From positions 1,612,001 to 1,676,000 of the forward strand of contig JAAROD010000058.1 in the NCBI GenBank assembly GCA_012274445.1: 64,000 nt of DNA, read 5' to 3'. How positions within the stretch are numbered: the stretch's first letter is position 1; each line of letters opens with the position of its first letter. Under the pieces are notes generated by a model that made no database searches, had not been told where the DNA came from, and saw nothing but the letters and a program-made list of their open reading frames with translations. Origin of the DNA: Sclerotiophoma versabilis (taxonomy: Eukaryota; Ascomycota; Dothideomycetes; Pleosporales; Didymellaceae). The position numbers and the translations under genes are program-made. Below are positions 1 through 11,669 of the stretch, piece after piece.

Positions 1-1429
1 GGACGGTGAGCAGAAGCTAAAGCTCCTATACTAGGACGTGAATCTCGTGTTGGATAGACATTGGTCGCGGAAAGGCCATGCAGCCGCACGTGTTAGCCGC
101 CTTGCATATGCAGCGCTGGTGCTGGGCTGTGGACTTCGCGATAAGCTGACGACAGAGGTTGTACATGGTGAGTACACTGTTGCAAATACATTACAGTACC
201 ACTCTGGAGTGTTGATGAGGTTGATGAGGTTACCGTCGAGGGAGCCGCTTTCCAGCGTTGTGGGAAGTTTGGCTCGGCTGCGCGGTTCGGTTGCGGATTT
301 TGCTCCTGCAACAACACGAGAGGCGGTTCGTCACTTCGTAAAGTACAGCACAGCAATTTCTATCTGCTCTGACCACCCTCGCATTCAAGATCTTCAGAGC
401 GCCTACAATACCATGCGTGGAAACCAATCAGATGGAGCTTTCACCGCTTCAATGACACCGTCTAGTCAGGGGAGGCCCATTGACAACAGACTGCAGGTTA
501 CTTCCGCAGCTTGAGTCGCATCACTCTAAAGCATCACGCAGGACAGGCCTTCGTCTCGTCCGATATGCGTCATGACCATTGAGATTCACGCTAGGGCCCG
601 CGGTAACTTCCTGACTTCTCGTCATCCTGAGGCAAAAGTTCGGTGCTGTGAAATGAAAGTGGCGCGTGTCGTTCTTTCCGAAACTCTAACAGATGTGCAC
701 CGATTCATAAAACCAACATATGAAGTCAACACCTCGAACCCTAATTTATTCCGATTACGGTCATACCGCGCCCATGGTTGCAATGTCATTGCTTGCTGCA
801 GAGACAGGGATGCAAGGTTAACGGCCCGGTATTCTGGATCGCCAAACCGCCTTGTAGTGGCCGCAGCTTGGCTCAAGCGCCTCTACTTCCTACAGGACAT
901 CTACCTCCGCTAATGAGAGTACCATAAGCACCACGTAGCCTCCAGGATCTTTCGTAACCCCCAAGAGCTATTCGGATCTGCTGGCTGTACTTCCGGCCCT
1001 GCCACTTCGAACCTAGCTGCGCTTCGTACTCACCCCTCTGACAGCGCGCCTCGCACGTGTTATTATGCTGTCGAATCTGCAGCACTGACTGAAGGTAGGT
1101 CTGCAATACATTTTGTAATACTACTGGACCTTATGTGGAGCTCCGAAAGCGGTCGAGCATTTTTCCGCTCACTCCAGAGGCTAAAGATGCTCCCATCCCA
1201 CTCCCTCACATCGTTCACAGACCCATATCCCTTCCGTTTCAAGTAACGAGTCCCCGTCGCTTGGCTGTGTGATCCGACCCCGTTGCCATCAATCTTCTTA
1301 GTTTGTGTCCACTTGGGACCCACTAACGCTTATTTTATCTTTTTGCTCTCCTTCGACACCCTTTCGGGTCGACGTTGTCTTCATATCCTCTCCCCATTGC
1401 GTCCCATGTTCCAGGACTGAACATTGACC
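1..1429. other. No supported gene (left edge and permease upstream region)
   Basis: Short open frames exist on both strands, including a 158-codon frame near the left end that lacks an ATG. None shows a recognisable domain, a signal peptide or convincing splice partners. The last few hundred bases presumably hold the promoter and 5' leader of the permease that starts at 1430. Confidence 0.5.
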
Positions 1430-3504
1430 ATGGGCAGTAAAACAGAGTTCGATACTGCCAAATCGGCCAGGCACTCCGCACATGGCATATCGGCCCAGCA
1501 GACCATCTCTCAGGACAAGAAGCCAGCTCAGCAGACAAGGAACAACAACCAAAGCATCATGGCAACGATTGCAGACGACGACGACCGTCTCCTCGTACGA
1601 ATTGGATACACTCCAGTAAGCTTCCCGATAGACTGTGTTCGGAGAGAAGCCAACCTGAAATATAGGTTTTGCAAAGACACTTCTCACGATGGTCTACCGT
1701 GTCATATGCGATCTCCATCCTTGGAGTACTTGGATCAGTGCCAGCAACATTTGGCGTCCCGATGATCTCTGGTGGGCCTGCAACATGTGTTTGGGCCTGG
1801 TTTATTGGAAGTATCATGGCATACTGTATAGCCAGTTCAGGCATGTTCGATGACCTTGACCATTGATGAGTTGACTGACAAATGTCTAGTTGCTGAGCTT
1901 GTATCAGCATATCCGACAGCTGGTGGAATGTACTACGTAACAAAGCACGTCGTGCCTCCAGAGCACGTCGCTGCATGGGCTTGGATCATTGGGTGGTGCA
2001 ACTTCCTTGGCCAAGCAGCTGGTGTTGCAAGTCTGGCGTACACAATCTCTCAAATGATCCTGGCTACAGCCGTAATGCATACTTTCGACGGAGGCGAGGC
2101 TACATTTACACCGTAAGCATTTATGTTATACGAAAACGGCGCGTGCTAACACTCGGTTCAGCAACGCTCATCAGACTGTGCTTTTAGCTATCTTTGTACT
2201 GTGTCTGTTTGGCGCCATTTGCTCTTTCCCCACTGAATGGCTACATCGCATCATTCTATGGTTTGCTCCGATTAACAGTGAGTGCGGCCATATCTGCAGT
2301 CAAACACCAGCTGATACGCTTCCAGTCATTGCATCCATTTGCATCTGCATTGCGCTGCTCATTCTTACGCCCAATAAGCAAAGCGCCTCATGGGTATTCA
2401 CAACAGTCACCGATGGCTCTGGCTGGGGTAGCAAAGGATTTTCATTTTTGCTTGGGTATGCCAAACTCACAATAGCTTGCCGAGCTTAACTGACAAGGCT
2501 AGTTTCCTCTCAGTTGCATGGACGATGACCGATTACGATGGCACCACACAGTAAGCCCCACCCCGGCCATGCATCGCATAAGCAGCTCATCTAACCACCT
2601 CATACAGCATGTCAGAAGAAACGCACGATGCTGCCATCCGCGGCCCAGTTGCCATTCGCGCAGCGATTTTGGTATCGGGTATAACTGGCTGGATGCTCAC
2701 CATCACATTCTGCTTCTGCATGTCAGACTACGAGGGCATCATGGCGACACCAACCGGTCTGCCAGTCGCACAGATCTTCTTCAATGCTGGTGGCAAGACC
2801 GGAGGAACGATCATGTGGTTCTTCGTCATGCTGGTGCAGTTTTTTACCGGTTGCAGTGCTATGCTAGCGAATGCCAGAATGGCGTGGGCATTTTCACGGG
2901 ACGGGGCATTCCCGTTCTCTGGGTAAGTTGCCTCGCCTTACATGCATCGAACTATCAAGTTTGCATATACGAATGCAAAGGACGCATGCTGACTCATACC
3001 AGCTTCTGGTCCAAGGTCAACACCTACACGCATACGCCCGTCAATGCCGTCTGGCTCGTCGTCGCCTTCTGCAGCTGCCTCGACCTGATTGGCATCGGCT
3101 CCACGCTCACCATAACCGCCATCTTCAACATCACCGCCCCAGCGCTCGACATCTCCTACATCGCCGTCATCATCGCGCACCGCTGGTACGAAGATCGCGT
3201 CGTCTTCCACGCCGGCCCGTACACCATGGGCCGGTGGAGCAAGCCTGTCAACGCCATTGCCGTGACATGGGTAATTTTCATCAGCGCTGTACTGTTTTTC
3301 CCAACCGTCAACCCAGTAACGGCTACGAACATGAACTACGCGATATGCGTGGCGGCCTTCATTGGGCTATTTAGTACGCTGTGGTGGTACGCCGGTGCAC
3401 GGAAGAGCTACACTGGTCCGCGCACCAGTGACACGATTGGCGAGCTGCCGCCCGAGGACATCGAGGATGTACTTAGCGACTACAACGATCGGTATACGCC
3501 TTGA
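1430..3504 (+). CDS. GABA/choline-type amino acid permease (APC superfamily)
   Basis: Predicted plasma-membrane or vacuolar amine/amino-acid transporter of the fungal GABA-permease/choline-transporter branch. Eight exons join in frame: 1430-1615, 1666-1840, 1890-2112, 2162-2277, 2326-2455, 2503-2550, 2608-2922 and 3003-3504. They give 564 residues, normal for the family. Seen in the product: a hydrophilic N-terminus; the first membrane segments (SYAISILGVLGSVPATFG); the family hallmark AELVSAYPTAGGMYY at about residue 121; the loop LTPNKQSASWVF...DGSGW; and later membrane spans ending in a short acidic tail (LPPEDIEDVLSDYNDRY). The ATG at 1430 lies at the start of a polar leader just before the conserved DDDRLLVRIGYTP block. 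Intron 2 (1841-1889) begins with GC rather than GT. The exact substrate (GABA, choline, polyamine) cannot be told from sequence. Confidence 0.88.
1841..1889 (+). other. GC-AG intron in the permease gene
   Basis: The only join that keeps the conserved AELVSAYPT block in frame uses donor CAG|GCATGT and acceptor TCTAG, with a CTGAC branch site about 15 bases before the acceptor. The GT two bases downstream would put a stop right after the junction. At 49 bp it matches the other introns of the gene. Confidence 0.8.
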
Positions 3505-4583
3505 TAGCGAAGCCAGTGACGCTAGTCTACCGAGTTCAGGACTACTTACCGCACACGATGCGCGTTTATGACTTACGACATTTGCATGGATGCAAGCAGG
3601 GGCGTGGGATTAGACGGACGGGACACTCACTGTGTTGGCGAGATGATTTGCGTTTGAGCGTTGTGCACCGATTCCATACCCTTCTGAATACGCTGGCTTG
3701 AGCTATTATGGCCAGTTGCATATGTAGATAGAAGATACCCAATACATGCTTTTTTTTTCTTTCTTTCTTTCCTTCTTTGCAGAGCTGTTGCATGCTACAA
3801 TGCAGCCTAACCATGTTTAATAGTTTGAAAAGGCAAGTCGCGGTGTCACGGTGCGAAAAGAAGGCGGAGCATCCTGTATGGCAATGTGCCGTATGAAGCA
3901 ATATTGGGCTGAATCGTCTCCGAAGGTCATCCTCGGTGCTTCTCCTGCGAATATGAAAATGGAGCGGCACAAATCGTTGACTGGAACATTGCGTGGATTA
4001 TTACCACTTTTGTTACTCATGGTATGTAGGTCGGCATTACGTCGAGCAAGAAGGTCTACATGTAATGGCATGCCTCGCCAAATAAGCCCATGCATCGACG
4101 GGTAGGGTATTCTACAAACAAGATGCATGGTATTTGAAGAAATAAGAAACAATGTTGTAAAGAGCGTAGCGACATGAAAAAACTTTTCCGCCAAATGCTG
4201 TCCTAAGCCATAGAAGCAAGCCGTCGACGTGTCGTTGTGTGGGTAAAAGGGTAAAAGTAAAAGTGTGTAGAAGAAAGGGTGTGCCGTGATAATTCGTTCG
4301 TTGTGTGCCGGGTCTGTTGCACCGTCTGCTGCCGTCGTACCATATGTTGATGACGCCGTTACACCGGACTACGGCGCAAATACCTGTTACCCTTGCATGC
4401 GTCGCGTGCAAGCTAAGGATAACCGGCCAGAATCTTGTGTCTCCTGAACACATGTCTGCCCACGCGCCGGCGTTTCCAGTGCTGTGGGTTGAATGACCTC
4501 TTGCCTCCGCACAAGCGGCCCTCTTCGCCTGGTGTCATGCCAGGCCAGCAGCAATCGCAATCGCACTCATCAGAGTTTGGCGA
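3505..4583. other. Intergenic, no supported gene
   Basis: This stretch lies between the 3' end of the permease (+) and the 3' end of the small minus-strand gene, so the two genes converge. It should hold both 3' UTRs. It contains a T/CTTT pyrimidine tract at 3750-3778. A minus-strand frame near 3817-4194 starts with a hydrophobic stretch but has no ATG there, so I do not call it. Confidence 0.5.
3750..3778. repeat. T/CTTT microsatellite
   Basis: A run of nine T is followed by CTTT units and CCTTC. It is a simple pyrimidine tract downstream of the permease stop. Confidence 0.8.
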
Positions 4584-4898
4584 TCACGAGCGGCCGGTGC
4601 CTGCGCGGGCCAGCTCCTTTACGCGCACTGCGGTCATGGAGGGCATTTTGCTGAAGCGGCGGGAGTTTGTTGTGCCGGCCGACTTTGTGGAGGACGAGGG
4701 TGACGAGGCGTAGACGTACTCGCCGTCGACGTACTGGGCTTCGCTGACGAAGGTTGAGCGCTTCTCGCGGCGTGTGTAGCGCTGCTCCAGGCGATAGAGC
4801 TCAAGGCCTGCAGTCGTTAGATCCTCGGGCCTCTACCGTGCATGGAGTGGTGCAGTAGGGGCTGGCGTACGAGCTTGCAGTTTCTCGATGAGACCCAT
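4584..4898 (-). CDS. Small conserved fungal protein, 83 aa
   Basis: Two exons on the minus strand: 4871-4898 (28 nt) and 4584-4807. The intron at 4808-4870 has donor GTACGC, a CTAAC branch site and acceptor CTGCAG. The 83-residue product begins MGLIEKLQARLELYRLEQRY and continues TRREKRSTFVSEAQYVDGEY, then has a Ser/Thr-rich tail. The basic amphipathic N-terminal helix followed by the FVSxAxYVDGEYVY motif is a pattern I recall from small uncharacterised proteins found across filamentous ascomycetes. No catalytic motif or signal peptide is present. Neither exon alone stands out as an open frame, so automated annotation could miss it. Function unknown. The join is well supported because the motif is rebuilt exactly across the junction. 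Confidence 0.75.
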
Positions 4899-5001
4899 GG
4901 TGACTGTCGTCGCGTGCCCGTGTTCCGCCGAGAGGGATGTTGTTGCGTTCAAGGGCCACCGGCCAGCGGGCGATGTCTTGGTTATGGCGGATGTGGGTGT
5001 T

Positions 5002-5037
5002 GAGGATGCTGAGGGTGCCGAGGGTGCTGAGGGTGCT
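5002..5037. repeat. 9-bp tandem repeat, four copies
   Basis: Four units of GAGGGTGCT, two of them with one substitution, lie in the upstream region of the small minus-strand gene. Confidence 0.8.
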
Positions 5038-5590
5038 GGCAGGGAGCTGGCTGTCGCGGTGACGCAGGCAGTGTTTCGGCGGAGAACGATTGGCGGAGCA
5101 ACGTCAATGTATGCGACTGTGAGCGAGCGAACGGCAGAACGGGAGACAATGCAGGAGACGGGGAGCGGCGAGTGATAACAGACAGCACACGGGGAACTGC
5201 AGCAACAGACAAGGGTGCAGGGTGCGAGAAGCTGCCGAAGGTTGGAACGACTCGCTTGCACGCCTCTGGCCTCGTTCTCGAAGTTCGAAGCGTGCTTTCT
5301 GCCGAAGTCTAGGCCTCAATCAAGCAGTGGCGCCGGCATTGCGGGACGAGCGACTGCCACTGCCCTCGCCCGCCCACCGCGTTTCCACTGCAAGACGCAG
5401 GGAGCGTTCCCTCTTGTTCTCAGCACGGCAGCCAGCATGCACTTCTGCCATCCCATCACACAACCACCGCCTCGCTCTTCTCCCTCTTCGTCTGCGCCGA
5501 CGGCACGCTCAAGCGCCATCCGCCGCCCGTCATCCGTCATCCGAGTCAGTGCGCCGCGTGGAGACAGGGGTAGGGGCGCTGGTCTGGGAG

Positions 5591-5630
5591 TTGGCGCAGC
5601 GACCCAGAAGTTGACGCAGCGACCCAAAAG
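5591..5630. repeat. 20-bp direct repeat, two copies
   Basis: Two adjacent 20-bp units differ at two positions. The core TTGACGCAGCGACC recurs inside the last exon of TPS2 at 6077-6090. Confidence 0.8.
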
Positions 5631-5884
5631 TTGAAACGCCTTGCATGTGTTGAGGCACGCCAGGCCATCGGACAAACACCGAGAGACTACAACAGCAAGC
5701 CGGTGCAGGTAGGCAGCCTTATGGCTGCTTATCATTGGAAAATCTTCTACCAGCTAGACTACTCAATCTTCTGTCATGTCTCGAGTGCGAAATCGCCCTG
5801 ATCTATCTGTTCCTTGATGCTCCTATGCTCCGTCAAATGCTCGATATGCTTGTGCTTGTCCCCTTCCATCCAAAGCAACGGCTT

Positions 5885-8846
5885 CTATATCCGGTTCTCT
5901 GGGATGTACCCCTCTACAACCGCAACCGCGCCCACATTACCCGCATCAGCCGAGCCGTTAAGCAGCGAGATGACCGAGATAACATCAGATGGCTCAACCA
6001 AGTGCCAGCTTGCCAGTGTTTGCTTGGAGCTTGCACCAACCGTCACGGAGAAGACGTGGTCTGTTGGCAGCTTAGATTGACGCAGCGACCGGAACATGTC
6101 TGTCGTTATTAGCTCCTGCTCTTGCTTTTCACAGAAACACCACGACTTACCTTCATCCGTGAAGTCGTCACCCAGGCAGAGAATAAACTCTGGTGGCGCA
6201 TCGCCATACTCGAGAACAAGTCTCTTAGCAATTTCGCCCTTGTTAACAAACCTTGGCCGCACTTCCAGGTTGGCTTTACCTGTCATGACCTCGACGTCGT
6301 GCTTCTTAGCTACCGTCCTTTCGAGGTGCTTCTGGCATTCGCGTGCCTGGAAAGCACCGAACTCGGGATCAGCCTTTCGGTAATGCCATGTGAGGGCGAT
6401 CTTCTTTTGCTCGATGAACGATCCTGTGTCGCATTAGTTTCAATGCCACTCAACAAAGTAATGGCTGCTTACCTTGCGTCTTGTCAGTGTAGTGTTGGAA
6501 CACATCAATGACTTCCTGCTGCCAGCTCATATCTTCCTTCTCAGTGAGGTTCACCCACTCGTCGCTCATAGGTTGCCTCATGAAGCTTCCGTGTTCAGCA
6601 CTGAGGCCGAGCTCGGGAATGTGGCCCATCCACTCATCCAAGAATGCTTGATCTCTACCACTGATGATCCAGACAGCATTGGCAGGATCTGCGGCAAGAG
6701 TTTTCAGTGTGCGAATTACCCGGTCGGAAGGAATAGCTGCCGCCGGATCTTTAACGATGGGTGTCAGTGTACCATCGTAGTCGAACATGAAGAGCCGCTT
6801 CTTGGCATGTCGGTACTGTAACAGTAGCTTAGCGCGATCCAAAGCTGGCGTAGCAAATGACTGGTCGAACGAGGACAGATTAGTCAAAAGCCTCTTGAGG
6901 TAGTTGTTCGTCCAGGATTGGACGTTGTTGTTGACGACGTGGCTATACAGTTGATTGTGTTGGTCGTCACGTTCCTTGGTAGACATGTTAAGCGCATCAT
7001 TAATGGCGTCTGCGACACCGCCCAGATCCCAGGGGTTAATGTGGATAGCTCCGCTGAGAGAGCCGGCCGTTCCAGAGAACTCGGAAAGAATCAGGGGACC
7101 GTGGTTATCCTTCTGGCAGACAACGTACTCCATGCTCGTTGTGTTCATACCATCACGGACACTGGTAATCAAGCCAACGTCTGCAATTCGAAGCAAAGCG
7201 AAGTACTCCTCCGAAGACAGGTACTGCGGAAAGTGGCGAACTGGCGTGAAGCTGAGGGACCCGTATGTGCCGTTGATCTTGGCAGCAAGATCCGAGATTT
7301 TGTTCACCATCTTCTCTTGCGTGTTATCGCCTCCCTCGGAAACAACAGCACTAGGACTCGTGACTTGGATCAGGACAACCTTCTCCTGCCACTCAGGATA
7401 CTTTTCGAGGAACATCTCAAAGGCTTGCAGTTTCTGCACGACACCACGAACAGCATCCAACCTGTCTCGGCCGACGATCAACTTCTTGCCGGCGTACATC
7501 TCTCGAATGAGCTTGATCCTCTCCTCAACATCGGGAGATTCGAAGGCCTGCCGCTTTGTCGAGATTGAGTTGATGCCAATTGGGAAAACATCAACTGCGA
7601 CATGTGCCCCGTATGCATCAACACCAGCCGAGGATGAGTCGAAACCAAGAATCCTAGTACAGCACGACGAGAAGTGGCGTGAGTAACTAAACGACTGGAA
7701 GCCAATCATGTTTGCACCCAAGACACCCTCCAAGATCTCCTTACGCCTGCTCAAACACCTGTAGAACTCGCTACTGGGAAATGGGACGTGGAGGAAGAAG
7801 CCAATGTAGATGTTCGGTAGACGCTGGCGCAACAAGCTGGGAAGAAGCATCAACTGGTAATCGTGAACCATAACGATGTCGCCAGGGCTGTAAAGCTCGA
7901 GGATTCGATCTGCGAAGAGCTTGTTCATGCGGTAGTAATCTGCCCATGCTTTGCGCGCAGCGCGTCCGTCTGCTGGCTCGTTCTGCTTATAGTGGAGGAT
8001 AGTGTAGAGTTCATGCTCTGCGTATGTGCGCCAGCGGCTTTGATCTTTCATGATGTACTCGTCTTTCCCATCGTCAACCTCGTCAACCAGCCATACGGGG
8101 ACGATCTTGCCGCCGTGGTCACGTTCAAGCTGCTTCTCCAGTCGCTCACGATCATTACGCCCGACACGTATGCCGGATGGCTGCTGTTGCTGAGGTGCTG
8201 GCTTCTTTGGGTCGACTGGGATGGGTGCAGCAGCCTTGTTGATCGTTGGCTGAATAGGTTCCTCAACGGTAGCTTTTGCATTCGAGATCTCGCCGGTCCA
8301 GCCAACGAGGGTATGGTTCCAAGGTGATGATGAAGAGGCTAGATACGAGAATGAATCAAAGAGAGCAGAAGTACCATGGCGAGGGCGCATCTCCCAGTCG
8401 TTGCCCTTCGAATAGCCTAGGTTATAGGGTACAGCAAAAGTTGCGCTGATCAATCTACCGCTAAGGTTGAGCCCTGGATGTGCAGCTCGCGGGTCGACGT
8501 CAGCCAGATCATGCTTCTCCGTAGACTCAGATGAGACGCTCAGTCTCTTCAACAGTTCTTCGCCCGTACGCGCATCATCTGCTTGCTGTGTAGGAGAGCC
8601 GGCGCGGTCCTTTCCTTGCTGCTTGGGAAAGTATGAGCCCTTGTTGCCCCAGGCCGGTCCTGGGCTTGCCGTCTCTGGATTGAAAGGTAGGTTGCTGGTC
8701 TGTTCTCTAGGACGCTCCTTCTCTTCGTTTAGGCCGAATCCAGGGGTGACAGGTACGTTTGTGACAGAGGGGTGGAGGGCAGGGTGTTCGCTCTTTTGAG
8801 GCTCGAAGGACTCGCGGCCCTCATTGTTGGGTGTTGTTGGTGCCAT
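5885..8846 (-). CDS. TPS2: Trehalose-6-phosphate phosphatase (TPS2/OrlA type)
   Basis: Dephosphorylates trehalose-6-phosphate to trehalose in the cytosolic TPS complex, acting in stress tolerance and carbon storage. Exons 6473-8846, 6151-6423 and 5885-6099 (introns 49 and 51 bp) give 953 residues, close to the family's usual ~900. Order of parts: a Pro/Ser-rich N-terminus (about 1-125), a GT20 synthase-like domain (about 130-650), and a HAD-type phosphatase domain whose nucleophile motif FDYDGTLTP starts near residue 688, with ISGRD and the late CLGDDFTDED motif. The GT20 domain keeps VHDYQLMLLP and LHVPFPSSE. It reads RDGMNTTSMEYV where active synthases have RDGMNLVSxEYV, so it is probably structural rather than catalytic, as is known for yeast Tps2. 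It shares a 0.9-kb upstream region with the divergent gene at 9765. Confidence 0.93.
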
Positions 8847-9764
8847 GGTGCACAGGTAGCTCCCCGGGCGTCGCGCTGCACAGCGTTAGAAAGTGATAGG
8901 CTAGAGGTAGTGCCCGTTATAGGAATGGTAGGGGTGACAGGCGGGCGGCGCGAAACAAATGGCTACAGCGTGTTTGAAGCGCGTGCGTACGGTCGTAATA
9001 TCAGGTACTCACCTAATGCGATTGCGGGCTGTTGAGGAAGGATCGTTTGCAGATAGCACCTGCCGAAAGTTGAGCACTAGTTATCTTCCACAACTGGATC
9101 AAGAGCGGTATGAACGGTGCAAGCGAGAGAGGCCGCAAGAGACTGGTGTAGAGACGCTACTACAGGTGGCAGCGAAAGGAATAAAAACCAGAGGACACTG
9201 GGCAGCAAGAAAAGACGCGGTTTGGTGGGCTGGTTCAACATCCCACTTTCCTCGGTACGTCACGCCTATGGCCCGTGCATGATTCGCATATCGAAATCGA
9301 AATGCAGCAAGGAAAATGACTCCACCATTGCTTTCCGCAGTTGCTGGCACGTTCTCCGTTCTCCGCTCAGTCATCGCTTCGCGAAGTTTGTTGAGCAGGT
9401 CGTCAATATGATGTAACGCTATTCGGTACAGCCCACATTGCATGCAGCTGGGCTGGGCTGGGCTATTCAAGCAACGGCTGTTGGCAAGCGCACGGAACGG
9501 CCTGAACGCTCCTGGCCTGCATGCCACTGATCAGCCAACTGCATGTTTGCTAGAGTTCGACATAGCCTTGGGCAGGACAGTTCTCGAAGCAATGAATGCG
9601 CAGGAAGTCCGCGGGGGTGCTTGGGTCCGCCAAAACGATCGAAACTCGAAGAAGCTAGATCAGTTCTCTTGGCGTGTTAGTCGCGAATTCAGACCTCGAA
9701 GAAAGCGCGACCAGGCACCATCAACAGAGGTCTTGCCGCAGCTTGCTATCACCGAGGACATCCC
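8847..9764. other. Divergent promoter region, TPS2 / poly(A)-polymerase-like gene
   Basis: No supported gene. It lies between the start codons of two divergent genes. Short open frames on both strands overlap each other and show no family features. Confidence 0.5.
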
Positions 9765-11669
9765 ATGCACTCAATTCGTCCACGGCCGATATGTCGCGCC
9801 CGTAACACCTTCTCGCCGTCAATCGCTCTGTGGCAGCACTTCGTTGCACCGAATCAACACCTTCCGCAACGGCCGCACAAATCTTCGTTCACAACTGAGG
9901 CTACGCAAAGCCGCGACATCGAAAATGTCGATTCGAACGGAGAGACTTTAGCTGCAGAGTTCAAGGGGGTACGGTATCCAAAAGTTGGTGCCAGGCTATA
10001 TACAAAAAAACAACAGAATGGCCAGCAGGACCGAAAGGACCGAAAGATAGAACAAGGGTATAGAGGAGAGAAAGGACAAGATACTAATAAACTGTTAATC
10101 AAGGCGTACGAAGCCTACGACTCCGCGCAAGATTACGAAGGTGTGGTTGTGAACCCGGTGTTCAGCGTGCCTGTGAAGGAAAGCAGATACCCATGGGTTA
10201 TACAAAACCGGGAAACTATTAAATCCGGTGATGAGAGGTAGGCCATGACGCTCGAAACGAACGAAAGGCATGTGCTGATGTTGCATGCATAGGTTGAACC
10301 TCGAGTTACAGAAGTTCCACGACTTCATACGACCGAACCAAGCAGAAAGTGTCGCTCGAAAGCACGTTATCGAGCAGGTGCGCCAGCATGTCCGAGAACT
10401 TCTTCCCAACTATGTCCTTGAAGTGTTCGGTTCAGAACGGACGGGCATTGCCTTCGCCGCATCAGACATTGATCTGCGACTTATCCCCGAAGATGTCATG
10501 TCAGATGCCGCTCGATCTAAACTACCACCTAGTCCTGAGGAGAGAGCCAGGCGGAGGGCAGACCTGAAAAAGCTGCACCTACATCTCATGCGCCGTCACA
10601 AAAAGGATTACCTACTCCCCATGATACGGTGGGCGCGTTATCCTCTGATTTCGCTGCAAGACCGGGCATCTGGCTTGTCCGTACAATTGGTGCTGTCCAA
10701 CGATACATCCACCAGCCGGGAATACATGCAGCGCTACATGCAAGAGTACCCCCATCTCCCGCAGCTCTACTCAGTCCTCAAGGCAACCTTGGACGTTCGC
10801 GGTCTGTCAGACGTCTTCCGAGGAGGCATTGGCTCGTACTCGCTCTTCATGATGATAGTCGCCAGTCTCAAGCACAAGGCACACCCATGCAATAACGCTG
10901 CAAGCGCTTTGAAGTCCTTCCTTCAGTTCTGGTCCCAGTTCAAAGCAGAACAGCAAGGCCTCTCTATCGAGCCACCCGAGTTCTTTGCCAAGTCAGAGCA
11001 AGTTGTAATGCACGAGAAAGCCATGGGGCACATTGTGGTAAGTGTGACAATTACATTTTCACGTATACACACACTGACAGTCTCCAGGAAGGTAAAATTG
11101 CCCCGCTCCCGCCATGGATGCTCACCCTCCGTGACCCCGCCGACGAAACCAACGATCTCGGACGCAAGGCTGTCGCTTGGAAACACGTGCGGGTGACGTA
11201 CAAAAGTCTGATCACGAATTTGCGAAAGGACGTGGCACAGAACACTCGCGTCAGTCTGCTGGCGAGACTTGTCGGTCCTATATACGGGTCGCAGAAAGCG
11301 CATCGCAAGAGGTTGGCCAATTACGGGCGCTCTTTAGTAGAGGCAAGCAGGCTACATACCCCGGTCATCGATAGGTCCAAGGACACGGCGGAGGCAGGCG
11401 CTGGATCTCATGCACAACTAGTTGGCCGACAAGGCCCCGATCTCGACGAGCTTGCAGCTATCGCTCGGTCGATCAGGGAAGGTGAGACTGCAAACAAGCA
11501 GTCAGCTTGCAAGGCAGAGGTTTTGGACAAACTAGAAGACGAAAAAGACGAGGCGAATCCATGGCTCAAGGACATTGTGGAGGCGTCTGATCACAAGGAG
11601 ACTGGGGAAGCCTTCGCCAATCTGCTTGGTCTGGATAAGAAGCCCGATACGAACAAGCAGGAAGAATAG
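9765..11669 (+). CDS. Noncanonical poly(A)-polymerase-like nucleotidyltransferase, likely mitochondrial
   Basis: Exons 9765-10237, 10293-11037 and 11088-11669 give 599 residues. The first ~45 residues are rich in Arg, Ser, His and hydrophobics and lack acidic residues (MHSIRPRPICRARNTF...), as in a mitochondrial presequence. The core has the Pol-beta nucleotidyltransferase signature GSERTG...SDIDLRL, with G204-S205 and the two metal-binding aspartates at about 216 and 218. It is followed by the PAP/25A-associated helix block with GGIGSYSLFMMIVASL. The third carboxylate, normally in a 'VD' step of the next strand, is Gln (GLSVQLVL, Q289). The C-terminal ~190 residues are basic and then acidic, with no motif. 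The role is probably RNA 3'-end modification, or a non-catalytic partner in mitochondrial RNA metabolism. A nuclear Trf4-like role is less likely given the presequence. Confidence 0.8.

Larger units (their letters stand above)
4899..5884. other. Intergenic, with short tandem repeats
   Basis: Upstream region of the small minus-strand gene and 3' flank of TPS2. Several overlapping open frames on both strands look like compositional noise (Ser/Pro/Arg-rich). It contains a 9-bp repeat at 5002-5037 and a 20-bp near-perfect direct repeat at 5591-5630. Confidence 0.5.

Noticed and set aside
38..514. 158-codon plus-strand frame at the left edge
   Set aside because: It begins at GTG, has no recognisable motif and no credible splice partner; not supported as a gene.
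3817..4194. Minus-strand frame with hydrophobic N-terminus resembling a small secreted protein
   Set aside because: The first codon is TTG, the first real ATG lies after the hydrophobic stretch, and the rest is featureless.
8930..8934. AGGGG stress-response-like element upstream of TPS2
   Set aside because: A 5-bp match is expected by chance about every 500 bp; no cluster of such sites is seen.
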